Positions 27,710 to 37,751 of a stretch of DNA of 64,000 nucleotides are shown piece by piece. The position numbers and the translations under genes were made by a program. The number at the start of each line of letters is the position of its first letter. Within the stretch, counting starts at the first letter, position 1. The notes below the pieces were generated by a model. The model was given only the letters and a program-made list of their open reading frames with translations, was not told the DNA's origin and ran no database searches. Source of the DNA: Ramlibacter alkalitolerans (GTDB taxonomy: Bacteria > Pseudomonadota > Gammaproteobacteria > Burkholderiales > Burkholderiaceae_C); contig NZ_JAEQND010000010.1 in NCBI RefSeq assembly GCF_016722765.1, positions 51,001 to 115,000 of the forward strand, in the 5' to 3' direction.

Positions 27710-29113
27710 TCACCCCGCCTCCGCCGGCGCCCCCTGGCTCCCATGCCGACCCTGCATCTTCCACAGCAGCAGGATCAGCAGCATCGCCGGGATCGCGGTC
27801 AGCGCCGTGCCGAGGAAGGCCGTCGCGTACGCGCCCAGCAAGCCGTAGTGCGGCGTGAGCGTATCCACCGCGACGCCCGAGAAGCCCTTGAGGAACTTGC
27901 CCAGCAGCGCATACGTCGAGGACAGCATCGCGTACTGCGTGGCGGTGTAGCCCAGGCTGGTCAGGCTCGACATGTACGTGACCAGCGCCACGCCGGCAAA
28001 GGCCTGCGCGAAGGCGTCCAGCGACATCACGATCGCGAACACGACATCGTTGACGTGCAGCGCCAGCAAGGCGAAGGCGCCGGTGCCGAAGGCCTCCAGC
28101 ACGAGCCCGACGATCAGCGTCGGCAGGATGCCGATGCGGATCGCCGTCAGGCCCGCCGCCCCCAGCCCGACGAAGGTGAACACCAGCCCGAAGGAGCCGC
28201 GCACCACGGCCACCGTGTCCTTGCTCACGCCGAGGTCGTGGTAGTAGGGGTTGTACATCGGGCCCATGATGAAGTCGGGCAGCCGGTACAGCGCGACCAT
28301 CAGCAGGATCACCAGCCCGGCGATCTTGTGCTTGCGAAAGAAGTCGACGAAGGGGCCGATCAGCGCGTCCACCAGGCCGCGCCCGCTCCACAACGGCGGC
28401 TTGCTGTGCAGCACCTCGTCGGCGCGCTGCGGTTCGAAGGCGAAGAAGGTCGCCGCTACGCCGACGGCCATCAGGACCGCCATCGCGACATACGAGATCG
28501 GCCAGCCGACGCGTTCGGCCGCCGCGATGATCGCCGCATCCGTGATCAGGAGCGCGACGCGGTAACCGAGCTGCGCCGCCGAGGTGAGCAGGCCGACTTC
28601 ATCCGAGTTGTCCGCCGCCTCGATGCGCCAAGCGTCGATCGCGATGTCCTGCGTCGCCGAGGCGAAGGCGACCAGCAGCGCGAAGGCGCCGATCGCCACC
28701 AGGCCCGCCGAGACGCCGACCAGGGCCATGCCGACCAGGCCGATCGCCACCAAGATCTGGCAGAACAGCATCCAGCCGCGCCGGCGCCCCAGCTTGCCGA
28801 ACAAGGGGATGTCGAGCCGGTCGACCAGCGGCGACCAGTACACCTTGAAGGCATACATGAAGCCGACCCAGGAGATGAAGCCGATCGCCTTCAGGCTGGT
28901 GCCCTCGTCGCGCAGCCAGTAGCCGAAGGTGTTGGCGGTCAGCAGGAAGGGCAGGCCGGAGGCGAAGCCCAGGGCCAGCATGACGGCGATCTTGGGTTGC
29001 CGCAGCGCCCGCACGACGTCGAGCGCGGAGCGCTTGCGGCGCTTGGGGGCCGAAGCCGGCGGGGAGGCGTTTGCAGGCGTGCGCTGAGCAGAGGAGGCGA
29101 CGGGGTCCGACAT
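27710..29113 (-). CDS. ampG: AmpG-like muropeptide permease (MFS)
   Basis: 467 residues, about twelve to fourteen membrane segments. AmpG hallmarks: LALGFASGLPFLLTANTFGYWLRD at helix 1, FKVYWSPLVDR, RRRGWMLFCQ and ATQDIAIDAWRIE. Imports anhydromuropeptides for cell-wall recycling. The Ala/Pro/Arg-rich N-terminal 35 residues are cytosolic. Start ATG 29113 overlaps the divergent M48 open frame, leaving at most 31 bp between the two starts. Confidence 0.88.
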   Translation of the reverse strand: MSDPVASSAQRTPANASPPASAPKRRKRSALDVVRALRQPKIAVMLALGFASGLPFLLTANTFGYWLRDEGTSLKAIGFISWVGFMYAFKVYWSPLVDRLDIPLFGKLGRRRGWMLFCQILVAIGLVGMALVGVSAGLVAIGAFALLVAFASATQDIAIDAWRIEAADNSDEVGLLTSAAQLGYRVALLITDAAIIAAAERVGWPISYVAMAVLMAVGVAATFFAFEPQRADEVLHSKPPLWSGRGLVDALIGPFVDFFRKHKIAGLVILLMVALYRLPDFIMGPMYNPYYHDLGVSKDTVAVVRGSFGLVFTFVGLGAAGLTAIRIGILPTLIVGLVLEAFGTGAFALLALHVNDVVFAIVMSLDAFAQAFAGVALVTYMSSLTSLGYTATQYAMLSSTYALLGKFLKGFSGVAVDTLTPHYGLLGAYATAFLGTALTAIPAMLLILLLWKMQGRHGSQGAPAEAG

Positions 29114-29144
29114 GGTGGCTGTGCTTCGTCAGTATTATTTGCCC

Positions 29145-29981
29145 ATGTGCCAACTCTGTGCTGCCAAGTCGAACCCGTGGGTCAGCCGGCGTGCCTTCAT
29201 GCTGGCGGCGGGCGCCGTCGCTGCGAGTCCTGCCTTCAGCGAGGTGGACGTCGGCGAAAGCTCCCGGCTGCGATCGCTGGTCCCCGCCGGGGAACTCGAA
29301 CAGGCAGCCGCGCAGCAGTATGACGACTTGCTCAAGCAAGCGCGCGCCAAGCACGCACTGGCCGGCGAAGGCAACCCGCAGTTGCGCCGCCTGCGCGCGA
29401 TTTCCTCGCGCCTGATCGCCGATGCGCCGCGCTGGAACGCGCGCGCCCGGCAATGGAACTGGGAGGTGAACCTGATCGGCAGCGACAGCGTCAACGCCTT
29501 CTGCATGCCGGGCGGCAAGATCGCCGTGTTCACCGGGCTGATCGAGAAGCTGCACGCCAGCGACGACGAACTCGCGATGGTGGTGGGCCACGAGATGGCG
29601 CACGCGCTGCGCGAGCACGCGCGCGAACGCATCGCCAAGAGCCAGGGCACCGGTGCGCTGCTGTCGCTCGGCGCGCAGCTGTTCGGGCTGGGCCAGATCG
29701 GCGACGTCGCCGCCAACATCGGCACCCAGTTGCTGACGCTCAAGTTCAGCCGCGACGACGAGGTCGAAGCCGACCTGGTCGGCCTGGAGATGGGCGCCCG
29801 CGCCGGCTTCAACCCGCAGGCCTCGATCTCGCTGTGGGACAAGATGGCCCGCGTGTCGGGCAGCGGAGGCGGCCCCGCGTTCCTGTCGACGCACCCGTCG
29901 GGTGTCGACCGCACCCGCCGCCTGGCCGAGAACATCCCCCGGGTCGAGGGGCTGTACCGGCAGGCGATGGGCAACCGCTAA
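29145..29981 (+). CDS. M48 family zinc metalloprotease with Tat-like signal
   Basis: 278 residues from ATG 29145 (MCQLC...); an ATG at 29112 would add eleven residues and overlap ampG. SRRAFMLAAGAVAASPAFS is a twin-arginine-type signal. Zinc motif HEMAH (His149, Glu150, His153) and the third ligand Glu208 in RDDEVEADLVG. Family members (YcaL, LoiP, BepA) degrade or refold envelope proteins in the periplasm. Converges on the DUF1501 gene; the stops overlap by 4 bp. Confidence 0.9.
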   Translation: MCQLCAAKSNPWVSRRAFMLAAGAVAASPAFSEVDVGESSRLRSLVPAGELEQAAAQQYDDLLKQARAKHALAGEGNPQLRRLRAISSRLIADAPRWNARARQWNWEVNLIGSDSVNAFCMPGGKIAVFTGLIEKLHASDDELAMVVGHEMAHALREHARERIAKSQGTGALLSLGAQLFGLGQIGDVAANIGTQLLTLKFSRDDEVEADLVGLEMGARAGFNPQASISLWDKMARVSGSGGGPAFLSTHPSGVDRTRRLAENIPRVEGLYRQAMGNR

Positions 29982-31204
29982 GCCACCGCGCGGATCCGCT
30001 GCCGCGGCGCCTCGGGCAGCACGCTGGCCAGCGCCCGATCGCCGAGCCGGAACCGCTGCTCCAGGATCTCGGCCAGCAAGGCCCGGAAGTCCGTGGTCAC
30101 CGCGAGGTCGCGCCCTTCGTACAGCGACGCGGTCTCCAGCCCCGGCCACTCGCCGTGCACCTTGCCGCCGCGCACGCCCGCGCCGAGCAGCAGCGCCACG
30201 TTGCCGTGGCCATGGTCGGTCGCGCCGTTGCCGTTCTGCTTGACCGTGCGGCCGAACTCGGAAAGGACGACGACCGTCGTCTCGCGCAGCCGGTCGCCCA
30301 GGCCTTGCGCCAGCGCGTCCAGTCCCGCCGCCAGCAGGCCGAACCTGTTGGCCAGCAGCCCGTGCGCCGCTCCCTGGCTGGCATGGGTGTCCCAGCCCGC
30401 CACCGGAACGAAGGCCAGGCGCACCCGCGCATCGGCGGCCATCAGGCGACCCAGCCGATGGGTATCGCGCGCCAGGGCGGCGAGCGAGAGTGCGCCGGCA
30501 TCGGCCTTCGGGTCATCGCTCGCGAGCGCAGCCTGCATCTCGCGGCGGCTGGTCGTCAGTTGCTGCATCGTGCGACCGAGCGGATCGGTGCTGCCGTACA
30601 GCGCTGCAAAGGCGGCGATCGCGCGCGGATCGGTCGCGGCGGCCTTGGCCGCGCCCGGACCGGTTTCCATGGACGCCGCCTCGGCAGTGCCCTGCAGGAT
30701 CCGCGGCAGGGTCGGGCCCAGGCCGACCGTCATCATCCGGCGTGCTTGCGCGTTGGCCGCTGACGGCGCCAGCGCCGAAGCGAGCCGGTTCATCCAGCCG
30801 TCCGGCGTGCCCTTGCGGCCCGGCGTGCCGGTTTCCATGTAGTCCTGGGCGTCGAAGTGCGAGCGGCTCGGGTCGGCCGAGCCGCTCGCGTGCACGAAGG
30901 CCAGTTGCTTGTTCTCCCACCACGGCATCAGCGCGGCCGCGGCCGGATGCAGCCCGAACAGCTTGTCGAGCGGCAGCACGCCTTCGGGCTGGCCGGGGCG
31001 CGCCAGGGCGATGGTGGAGCGGTTCGCGTAGTAGCCGGCGTCGCCATGTGGCACCACCAGCGAGAGTCCGTCCATGCCGCCGCGCAGCAGCACCAGCACC
31101 AACCGGGCCGGCGCCTGTTCCGGGGCGGCGAGTGCGATCCGCAGCCCGCTCGCGGCCGCACCGCAGGCGGCCCAGCGCAGCATGGCACGTCGATCCAGGG
31201 CCAT
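29978..31204 (-). CDS. DUF1501 domain protein, Tat-exported
   Basis: 408 residues. N-terminal LDRRAMLRWAACGAAASGLRIALA is a twin-arginine signal. The body has the DUF1501 patterns VLVLLRGGMDGLSLV, SHFDAQDYMETGTP, VPVAGWDTHASQG and VVLSEFGRTVKQNG, a sulfatase/phosphatase-like alpha-beta fold. Function unknown. Second gene of a pair with the DUF1800 gene 18 bp upstream, a conserved pairing in many proteobacteria. Confidence 0.9.
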   Translation of the reverse strand: MALDRRAMLRWAACGAAASGLRIALAAPEQAPARLVLVLLRGGMDGLSLVVPHGDAGYYANRSTIALARPGQPEGVLPLDKLFGLHPAAAALMPWWENKQLAFVHASGSADPSRSHFDAQDYMETGTPGRKGTPDGWMNRLASALAPSAANAQARRMMTVGLGPTLPRILQGTAEAASMETGPGAAKAAATDPRAIAAFAALYGSTDPLGRTMQQLTTSRREMQAALASDDPKADAGALSLAALARDTHRLGRLMAADARVRLAFVPVAGWDTHASQGAAHGLLANRFGLLAAGLDALAQGLGDRLRETTVVVLSEFGRTVKQNGNGATDHGHGNVALLLGAGVRGGKVHGEWPGLETASLYEGRDLAVTTDFRALLAEILEQRFRLGDRALASVLPEAPRQRIRAVA

Positions 31205-31222
31205 GGCTTCTCCTTCGGGCGG

Positions 31223-32785
<1,563 letters not shown>

Positions 32786-32899
32786 GGGCACCTCCGATCC
32801 AGTGCTCGCGGCGCAAAGGATAGGCGGCGCTGCGGCCGCCGGGCCTGTGGAGACCCACAATGCTGGTAAACGGCCGGTAAAAGCTGCCCGGCCGTGGGC

Positions 32900-33538
32900 T
32901 CACGTCCCGCGCACGTAGGGATTGGTCCGGCGTTCGCGCCCGAAGCTGCTCTCCGGCCCGTGGCCGGGGATGAACACCGTCTCGTCCCCCATCGGCCACA
33001 GGCGCTGCGTGATGCTGGCGATCAGCGTGGCGTGGTCCCCGCGCGGGAAGTCGGTGCGACCTATGCTGCCGGCGAACAGCACGTCGCCGACGAAGGCCCG
33101 CTGCATCTCCGGCGAATGGAACACCACGTGCCCCGGCGTATGCCCCGGGCAGTGGCGCACCTGCAGCGTGTGCCCCGCCAGTTCCACGGTGTCGCCGTCG
33201 TGCAGCCAGCGCGTGGGCGTGAAGGCCTCGGCCGGCGGGAAGCCGAACATCGCGCCCTGCTGCGGCAGCCCTTCGATCCAGAACTGGTCCTCCGGATGCG
33301 GGCCGACGATGGGCAGCGACAGGCGCCTTGCGAGTTCCGCGGTGCCGCCCGCATGGTCGATGTGCGCGTGCGTGAGCCAGATCTGTTCGAGCTGCAAGCC
33401 GCGGCGATCGACTTCGGCCAGCAGCGCGTCGAGGTCGCCACCGGGGTCGATCACGGCCGCCTTGCGGCTCGTGTCGTCGTACACGACGGAGCAGTTCTGC
33501 CGGAAGGGCGTGACGGGAAAGGTGAAATAGCCGAGCAT
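32900..33538 (-). CDS. Metallo-beta-lactamase-fold hydrolase (glyoxalase II-like, YcbL type)
   Basis: 212 residues from ATG 33538 (MLGYFTFPVTPFRQNCSVV). Metal motif THAHIDH (His57, His59, Asp61, His62), HCPGHTPGH, FVGDVLFAGSIGRTDFPRGD and FIPGHGP. The family hydrolyses thioesters such as S-lactoylglutathione; lack of the long glyoxalase II C-terminal domain points to the YcbL/type II group. Divergent from the DUF748 gene across 90 bp. Confidence 0.91.
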   Translation of the reverse strand: MLGYFTFPVTPFRQNCSVVYDDTSRKAAVIDPGGDLDALLAEVDRRGLQLEQIWLTHAHIDHAGGTAELARRLSLPIVGPHPEDQFWIEGLPQQGAMFGFPPAEAFTPTRWLHDGDTVELAGHTLQVRHCPGHTPGHVVFHSPEMQRAFVGDVLFAGSIGRTDFPRGDHATLIASITQRLWPMGDETVFIPGHGPESSFGRERRTNPYVRGT

Positions 33539-33628
33539 GCACCGATTGTCCAACGCCGGTGACAAAGCCTCACGGCCGGTGTTGATGCCCCGCAATTCAG
33601 CCCCGTAGCGCGGCACTATTCTGGAACG

Positions 33629-36600
33629 ATGAAACGCAGCTGGATGCGCTGGACGGCAGGCGCCCTCGGTGCCGTCGCCCTCTACGCCGCCCTCGGATTC
33701 TGGGCGGTGCCGGCCGCGGTGTCGGCGCTGCTGGTGCGCTACGCCGAGCGTGAGCTCGGCCGCAGCGTGTCGCTCGGCGAGCTGCGCTTCAACCCGTTCA
33801 CGCTGCGGCTGCAGGCCGCCGACCTGCGGCTGCGCGACCGCGACGGCAGCGAGTTGCTCTCACTCGGCGGGCTGGTGGTCCAGCCGCAGTGGCGCTCGAT
33901 CACGCGCCGGGCCTGGTCGTTCGCCGAGCTGCGCCTCGCGCAGCCCCAGGCCTGGTTGCGCATCGCCCCGGACGGCAGCTTCAACCTGGCGCGGCTGCTG
34001 GCCGACGTCCGCGGCAACACGCCACCGGAAGAAGGCACCTCGCTGCCGCGCGTGGTCATCGGCCAGTTCGCGGTGGAGCAGGGCCGCGTCGCGTTCGACG
34101 ACCGGCACGCCGGCTACCGCAACGTGATCACGCCGATCGCGTTCCGGCTGGAGAACTTCAGCACCCTGCCCGAACACAACCAGGACCACGTGTTCACGGC
34201 CCGCTCGGAGCACGGTGGCGTGCTGCGCTGGAAGGGCAGCACCAGCCTGCAGCCGCTGCGCGCCAGCGGCGAGCTCACGCTGGAGAACGCGTCGCTGCCG
34301 GAGCTGGCGGTGTACCTGCAGCCCTGGATGCGGGCAACGCTCGCCGCGGGGCGGCTCGACGCCGTGCTGCCCTACACCTTCTCGTACGAACAGGCCAGGG
34401 TGCAGGCGCGCATCGCGGGCATGCGGGTGCAGCTGCGCGACCTGGCCGTGAGCCACCAGGGTGCCAAGGACAGCTTCGCCACGCTGACCCGCCTGGAGGC
34501 CAGCGGCGTCGACGCCGACCTCGTGCAGCTGCAGGCCACGGTGGCGCAGCTCAAGGCCCAGGGCGGCCAGCTCGCGGTGCGCCGCGATGCGCATGGCGAG
34601 CTGGACCTGCAGCGCCTCATGGGGCAGGCCGCCGGGCCCGCCGCGGCGCTGCCCGTCGCGCAAGCCGGGCCGCCCACGGCGTGGCGGCTGGCCGTGCGCG
34701 ACGTGGCGCTCGAGCAGGTGGCCGTGCATGCCCGCGACGAGAGCGTGGCGCCGCCGCTGCTGCTCGATGCCGGCGAACTCACGCTGCGCTTCGCCCTGGC
34801 GGCGCAGCAGGACGCGTCCGGGCTGCAGGTGAAGGTGTCGGACGCGCGCTTCGACGCCGCGGGGCTGGCGCTCGCGCGCGGCACGCAGCCGCCGCTCAAG
34901 CTGCGCCAGGCGAGCCTGTCGCAGGGCAGCGTCGACCTGCAGGCACGCCGGGTCGAGATCGGCAAGGTGCTGCTCGATGGCGCCGAGGTGCAGCTGCGGC
35001 GCGCGCGTGACGGCACGCTGGACCTCGCGAACCTGCTGCCCACGCTGCCTGCCGCCGATCCGGCACCGTCGGAGGCGGCGGCCTGGACGGTGGCCACCGG
35101 CGAACTCGCCTTGCAGCACGCCAGCGTGCGGGTGAGCGACCAGGCCAGCGGCCTCGACCTGCAGGCGCAGGACATCGCGCTGGCGGTGCAGGGCGCCGGC
35201 AGCGACCTGGCGCAGCCGCTGCGCTTCCAGGGCGGGTTCGCGCTGCGCAGCGGGGGGCGCCTGCGCGCCGAAGGGCGGCTCGTGCCCGCCACCGGTGCGC
35301 TCGATGCACAGTTGCAGGCGCAGGAGCTTGCCCTGGCGCCGGCGCAGTCGCTGCTGGCGCAGTACCTGCGGCTGCGGCTGGCGGGCGGCAGCGTGTCGGC
35401 GCGCGGACGATTGCAGATGCGGCCGCCCGGAGGCGGCAGGAAGGCGCCGGAACTGCAATACGACGGCGGCCTGCACGTCACCGGCCTGGTGCTGAACGAG
35501 CAGGACGGGGAACGCTTCCTGGCCTGGAAGGACGTGGGCGCCGACAGCTTGCGGGCCACCCTGGCCCCGAACCGGCTGGAGGTGCCCGAACTGCGCGTGG
35601 TGGGCGCCGAGGCCAAGCTGATGATCGAGGACGACCGCAGCCTGAATGCCGTGCGCCTGCTGGTGGCGCAGCCTGCGCCTGCGCCTGCGACAGCGCAGGC
35701 GGTGCCGGTCGCGGTCGCGACCGACCCGCGCGCGGCCGCTGCAGCGCCGCCTGCGGCCGCCGAGCCCTTCCCGGTGCGCATCCGGCGGGTGCGGCTGCAG
35801 GACGCGAAGCTCGATTTCACCGACCTGAGCCTGCGGCCGCAGTTCGGCGCCAGGATCCATGAACTCCATGGCGCGATCAACGGCCTGTCCACGCAGCCGG
35901 GCACGCGCAGCCAGGTGGAGCTCGAGGGCCGCGTCGACGAATTCGGGCTGGCGCGCCTGCGCGGCGAAGTCAACGCCTTTTCGCCGCGCGACAGCACCGA
36001 CCTGCGGGCGGAGTTCCGCAACGTCGACATGGTCGCCGCTTCGCCGTATTCCATGAAGTTCGCCGGCTACCGCATCGCCGAGGGGCGGATCTCGCTGGAC
36101 CTGCAGTACAAGCTGGCCGGCGGCCGCCTCGAAGGCGACAACCGGGTCGTGATCGACCGGCTCACGCTGGGCGAGCGCGTCGACAGCCCCGATGCGATGA
36201 AGCTTCCGCTGCAGCTCGCCATCGCGATCCTGAAGGACAGCAACGGCCGCATCGAGCTGGGGCTGCCCGTCTCCGGCAGCCTCGACGACCCGCAGTTCAG
36301 TTACGGCGCGGTGGTGTGGAAGGCGATCACCAACCTGCTGGGAAGGATCGTCAGCGCGCCGTTCCGGGCCCTCGGCGGCCTGCTGGGCGTGGGCGGCGAG
36401 AAGCTGGAGGCGATCGAGTTCGATCCGGGCAGCGCGCGCCTGCTGCCGCCGGAACGCGAGAAGCTGCGGCAGGTGGCGGGCATCCTGGGCCAGCGGGCAC
36501 AGCTGAAACTCGCCGTGCCGGGGCGTTACGACGAAGCGGCCGACGGCGCGGCGCTGCGGCGGCGGGCGGTGCGCGCGGAGGTCGCCCGGCGCGCCGGCCT

Positions 36601-37054
36601 CACCGTGGCGGCGGACGAGGAGGCAGGGCCGCTGGATCCGGCCGACCGCGCGGTGCGCGTGGCCTTGCGCGAGCTGTTCGCGCAGCGCTTCGGCAAGGCC
36701 GAGCTGGAAAAGGAAGTCGCGGCCGTCGAACGGGGCGCCCCGGCGCCCGGCGCCGCGGCGTCGGCGCCGCAGCCCTCGCTGGCCCTCTGGCAGCGGGTGG
36801 GCAAGCTGGTGCAGGGCGAGCCGCAGGTGGCCGACGCGCGGGGCTTCTATGCCACGCTGCAGCGGCGGCTCGAGGCGGCGCAGGAACTGCCGGCCGGCAC
36901 GCTGGCGCGCCTGGGCGAGCAACGCGCCGCGGCCATCGTCGCAGCGCTGGTGGCCGAAGGCGTGGCCGGCGAGCGCGCCGGTCCCGCGCCGGCCGCCAAG
37001 GTCGAAGGCTCGGGCCGGATGGTGCCCCTGGCGCTGGAGCTGTCGGCCCGGTGA
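33629..37054 (+). CDS. DUF748 domain (AsmA-like) envelope protein
   Basis: 1141 residues. One N-terminal membrane anchor (GAVALYAALGFWAVPAAV), then AsmA-like start RELGRSVSLGELRFNPFTLRL, several repeated beta-rich segments (for example VRIRRVRLQDAKLDFTDL near 715), LNAFSPRDSTDLRAEFRNVD, the DUF748 core YRIAEGRISLDLQYKLAGG and LPVSGSLDDPQFSYG, and a C-terminal IEFDPGSARLLPPEREKL segment that recalls OmpA-like domains. The bulk should be periplasmic. AsmA relatives take part in lipid transport between membranes; role of this one is unproven. The 105-bp gap before the DUF937 gene holds nothing notable. Confidence 0.88.
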   Translation: MKRSWMRWTAGALGAVALYAALGFWAVPAAVSALLVRYAERELGRSVSLGELRFNPFTLRLQAADLRLRDRDGSELLSLGGLVVQPQWRSITRRAWSFAELRLAQPQAWLRIAPDGSFNLARLLADVRGNTPPEEGTSLPRVVIGQFAVEQGRVAFDDRHAGYRNVITPIAFRLENFSTLPEHNQDHVFTARSEHGGVLRWKGSTSLQPLRASGELTLENASLPELAVYLQPWMRATLAAGRLDAVLPYTFSYEQARVQARIAGMRVQLRDLAVSHQGAKDSFATLTRLEASGVDADLVQLQATVAQLKAQGGQLAVRRDAHGELDLQRLMGQAAGPAAALPVAQAGPPTAWRLAVRDVALEQVAVHARDESVAPPLLLDAGELTLRFALAAQQDASGLQVKVSDARFDAAGLALARGTQPPLKLRQASLSQGSVDLQARRVEIGKVLLDGAEVQLRRARDGTLDLANLLPTLPAADPAPSEAAAWTVATGELALQHASVRVSDQASGLDLQAQDIALAVQGAGSDLAQPLRFQGGFALRSGGRLRAEGRLVPATGALDAQLQAQELALAPAQSLLAQYLRLRLAGGSVSARGRLQMRPPGGGRKAPELQYDGGLHVTGLVLNEQDGERFLAWKDVGADSLRATLAPNRLEVPELRVVGAEAKLMIEDDRSLNAVRLLVAQPAPAPATAQAVPVAVATDPRAAAAAPPAAAEPFPVRIRRVRLQDAKLDFTDLSLRPQFGARIHELHGAINGLSTQPGTRSQVELEGRVDEFGLARLRGEVNAFSPRDSTDLRAEFRNVDMVAASPYSMKFAGYRIAEGRISLDLQYKLAGGRLEGDNRVVIDRLTLGERVDSPDAMKLPLQLAIAILKDSNGRIELGLPVSGSLDDPQFSYGAVVWKAITNLLGRIVSAPFRALGGLLGVGGEKLEAIEFDPGSARLLPPEREKLRQVAGILGQRAQLKLAVPGRYDEAADGAALRRRAVRAEVARRAGLTVAADEEAGPLDPADRAVRVALRELFAQRFGKAELEKEVAAVERGAPAPGAAASAPQPSLALWQRVGKLVQGEPQVADARGFYATLQRRLEAAQELPAGTLARLGEQRAAAIVAALVAEGVAGERAGPAPAAKVEGSGRMVPLALELSAR

Positions 37055-37160
37055 GGCAGGGCGCAGCGACCGACGGTGGGTGACCCTTCACCCCAGTGCG
37101 GACTACGATGGCCTGGCGTCGGCGGCCGGGCGGCCGCCGCGTCCCTCACCAAGGAATGTC

Positions 37161-37751
37161 ATGCAGATCACCGACATGCTGGCCCAGGCGGGAGGCCTGC
37201 AATCCATTGCCCGCGAACTGGAGATCGAGCCGCACGAGGCGCGCAGCGGCGCCGAGGCGCTGCTGCCGGCGATCCTGGGCGGCCTGCGCAAGCAGGCGCA
37301 GGGCGGCGGCGGGGGCGGCCTCGGGGACCTGCTCGGCCAGCTGGGTGGCGGCGAGCTCATGGACCAGGTGCTGGCGCCGCAGAAGACCGACGTGGCACCC
37401 GGCGACGCGGTCCTGGGCCAGATCTTCGGCTCGCGCGACGTGAGCCGCACGGTGGCGCAGAGCGCCTCGGCGCAGTCGGGCCTGAGCCCCGAGCTGCTGA
37501 AGAAGATGCTGCCGCTGCTGGCCATGCTGGTGACCGGGTTCATGAGCAAGCAGGGCGCTGCGGCGGCGGCGCCCGGCCAGGGTGGCGGCCTGGGCGGCAT
37601 GCTCGGAGGCGTGCTGGGCGGGATGCTCGGTGGCGGCCAGCCGGGGCAGCAAGGCGGCGCCCTCGGCGGACTGGGCGCGCTGCTGGATGCCAACGGCGAC
37701 GGCAACGCGCTCGACGACATCCTGCGCCTGGCCGGCAAGGCGCGCGGCTAG
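37161..37751 (+). CDS. DUF937 (YidB-like) protein with glycine-rich tail
   Basis: 196 residues from ATG 37161 (AAGGA six bases upstream). N-terminal SIARELEIEPHEARSGAEALLPAILGGLRKQA is the DUF937 helical pattern; QIFGSRDVSRTVAQ and LLKKMLPLLAMLVTGFM follow. The C-terminal third is Gly/Met/Gln-rich (GGMLGGVLGGMLGGGQPGQQ) and ends with an Asp-rich LDANGDGNALDDIL resembling a calcium loop. Function unknown. It converges on the next gene, stops overlapping by 4 bp. Confidence 0.86.
   Translation: MQITDMLAQAGGLQSIARELEIEPHEARSGAEALLPAILGGLRKQAQGGGGGGLGDLLGQLGGGELMDQVLAPQKTDVAPGDAVLGQIFGSRDVSRTVAQSASAQSGLSPELLKKMLPLLAMLVTGFMSKQGAAAAAPGQGGGLGGMLGGVLGGMLGGGQPGQQGGALGGLGALLDANGDGNALDDILRLAGKARG

Noticed and set aside
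33860..36922. Open frame of about 1020 codons antisense to the DUF748 gene
   Set aside because: Rich in Arg, Gln, His and Pro with no motif; a typical shadow of a high-GC gene on the opposite strand. The plus strand has the membrane anchor and DUF748 motifs.
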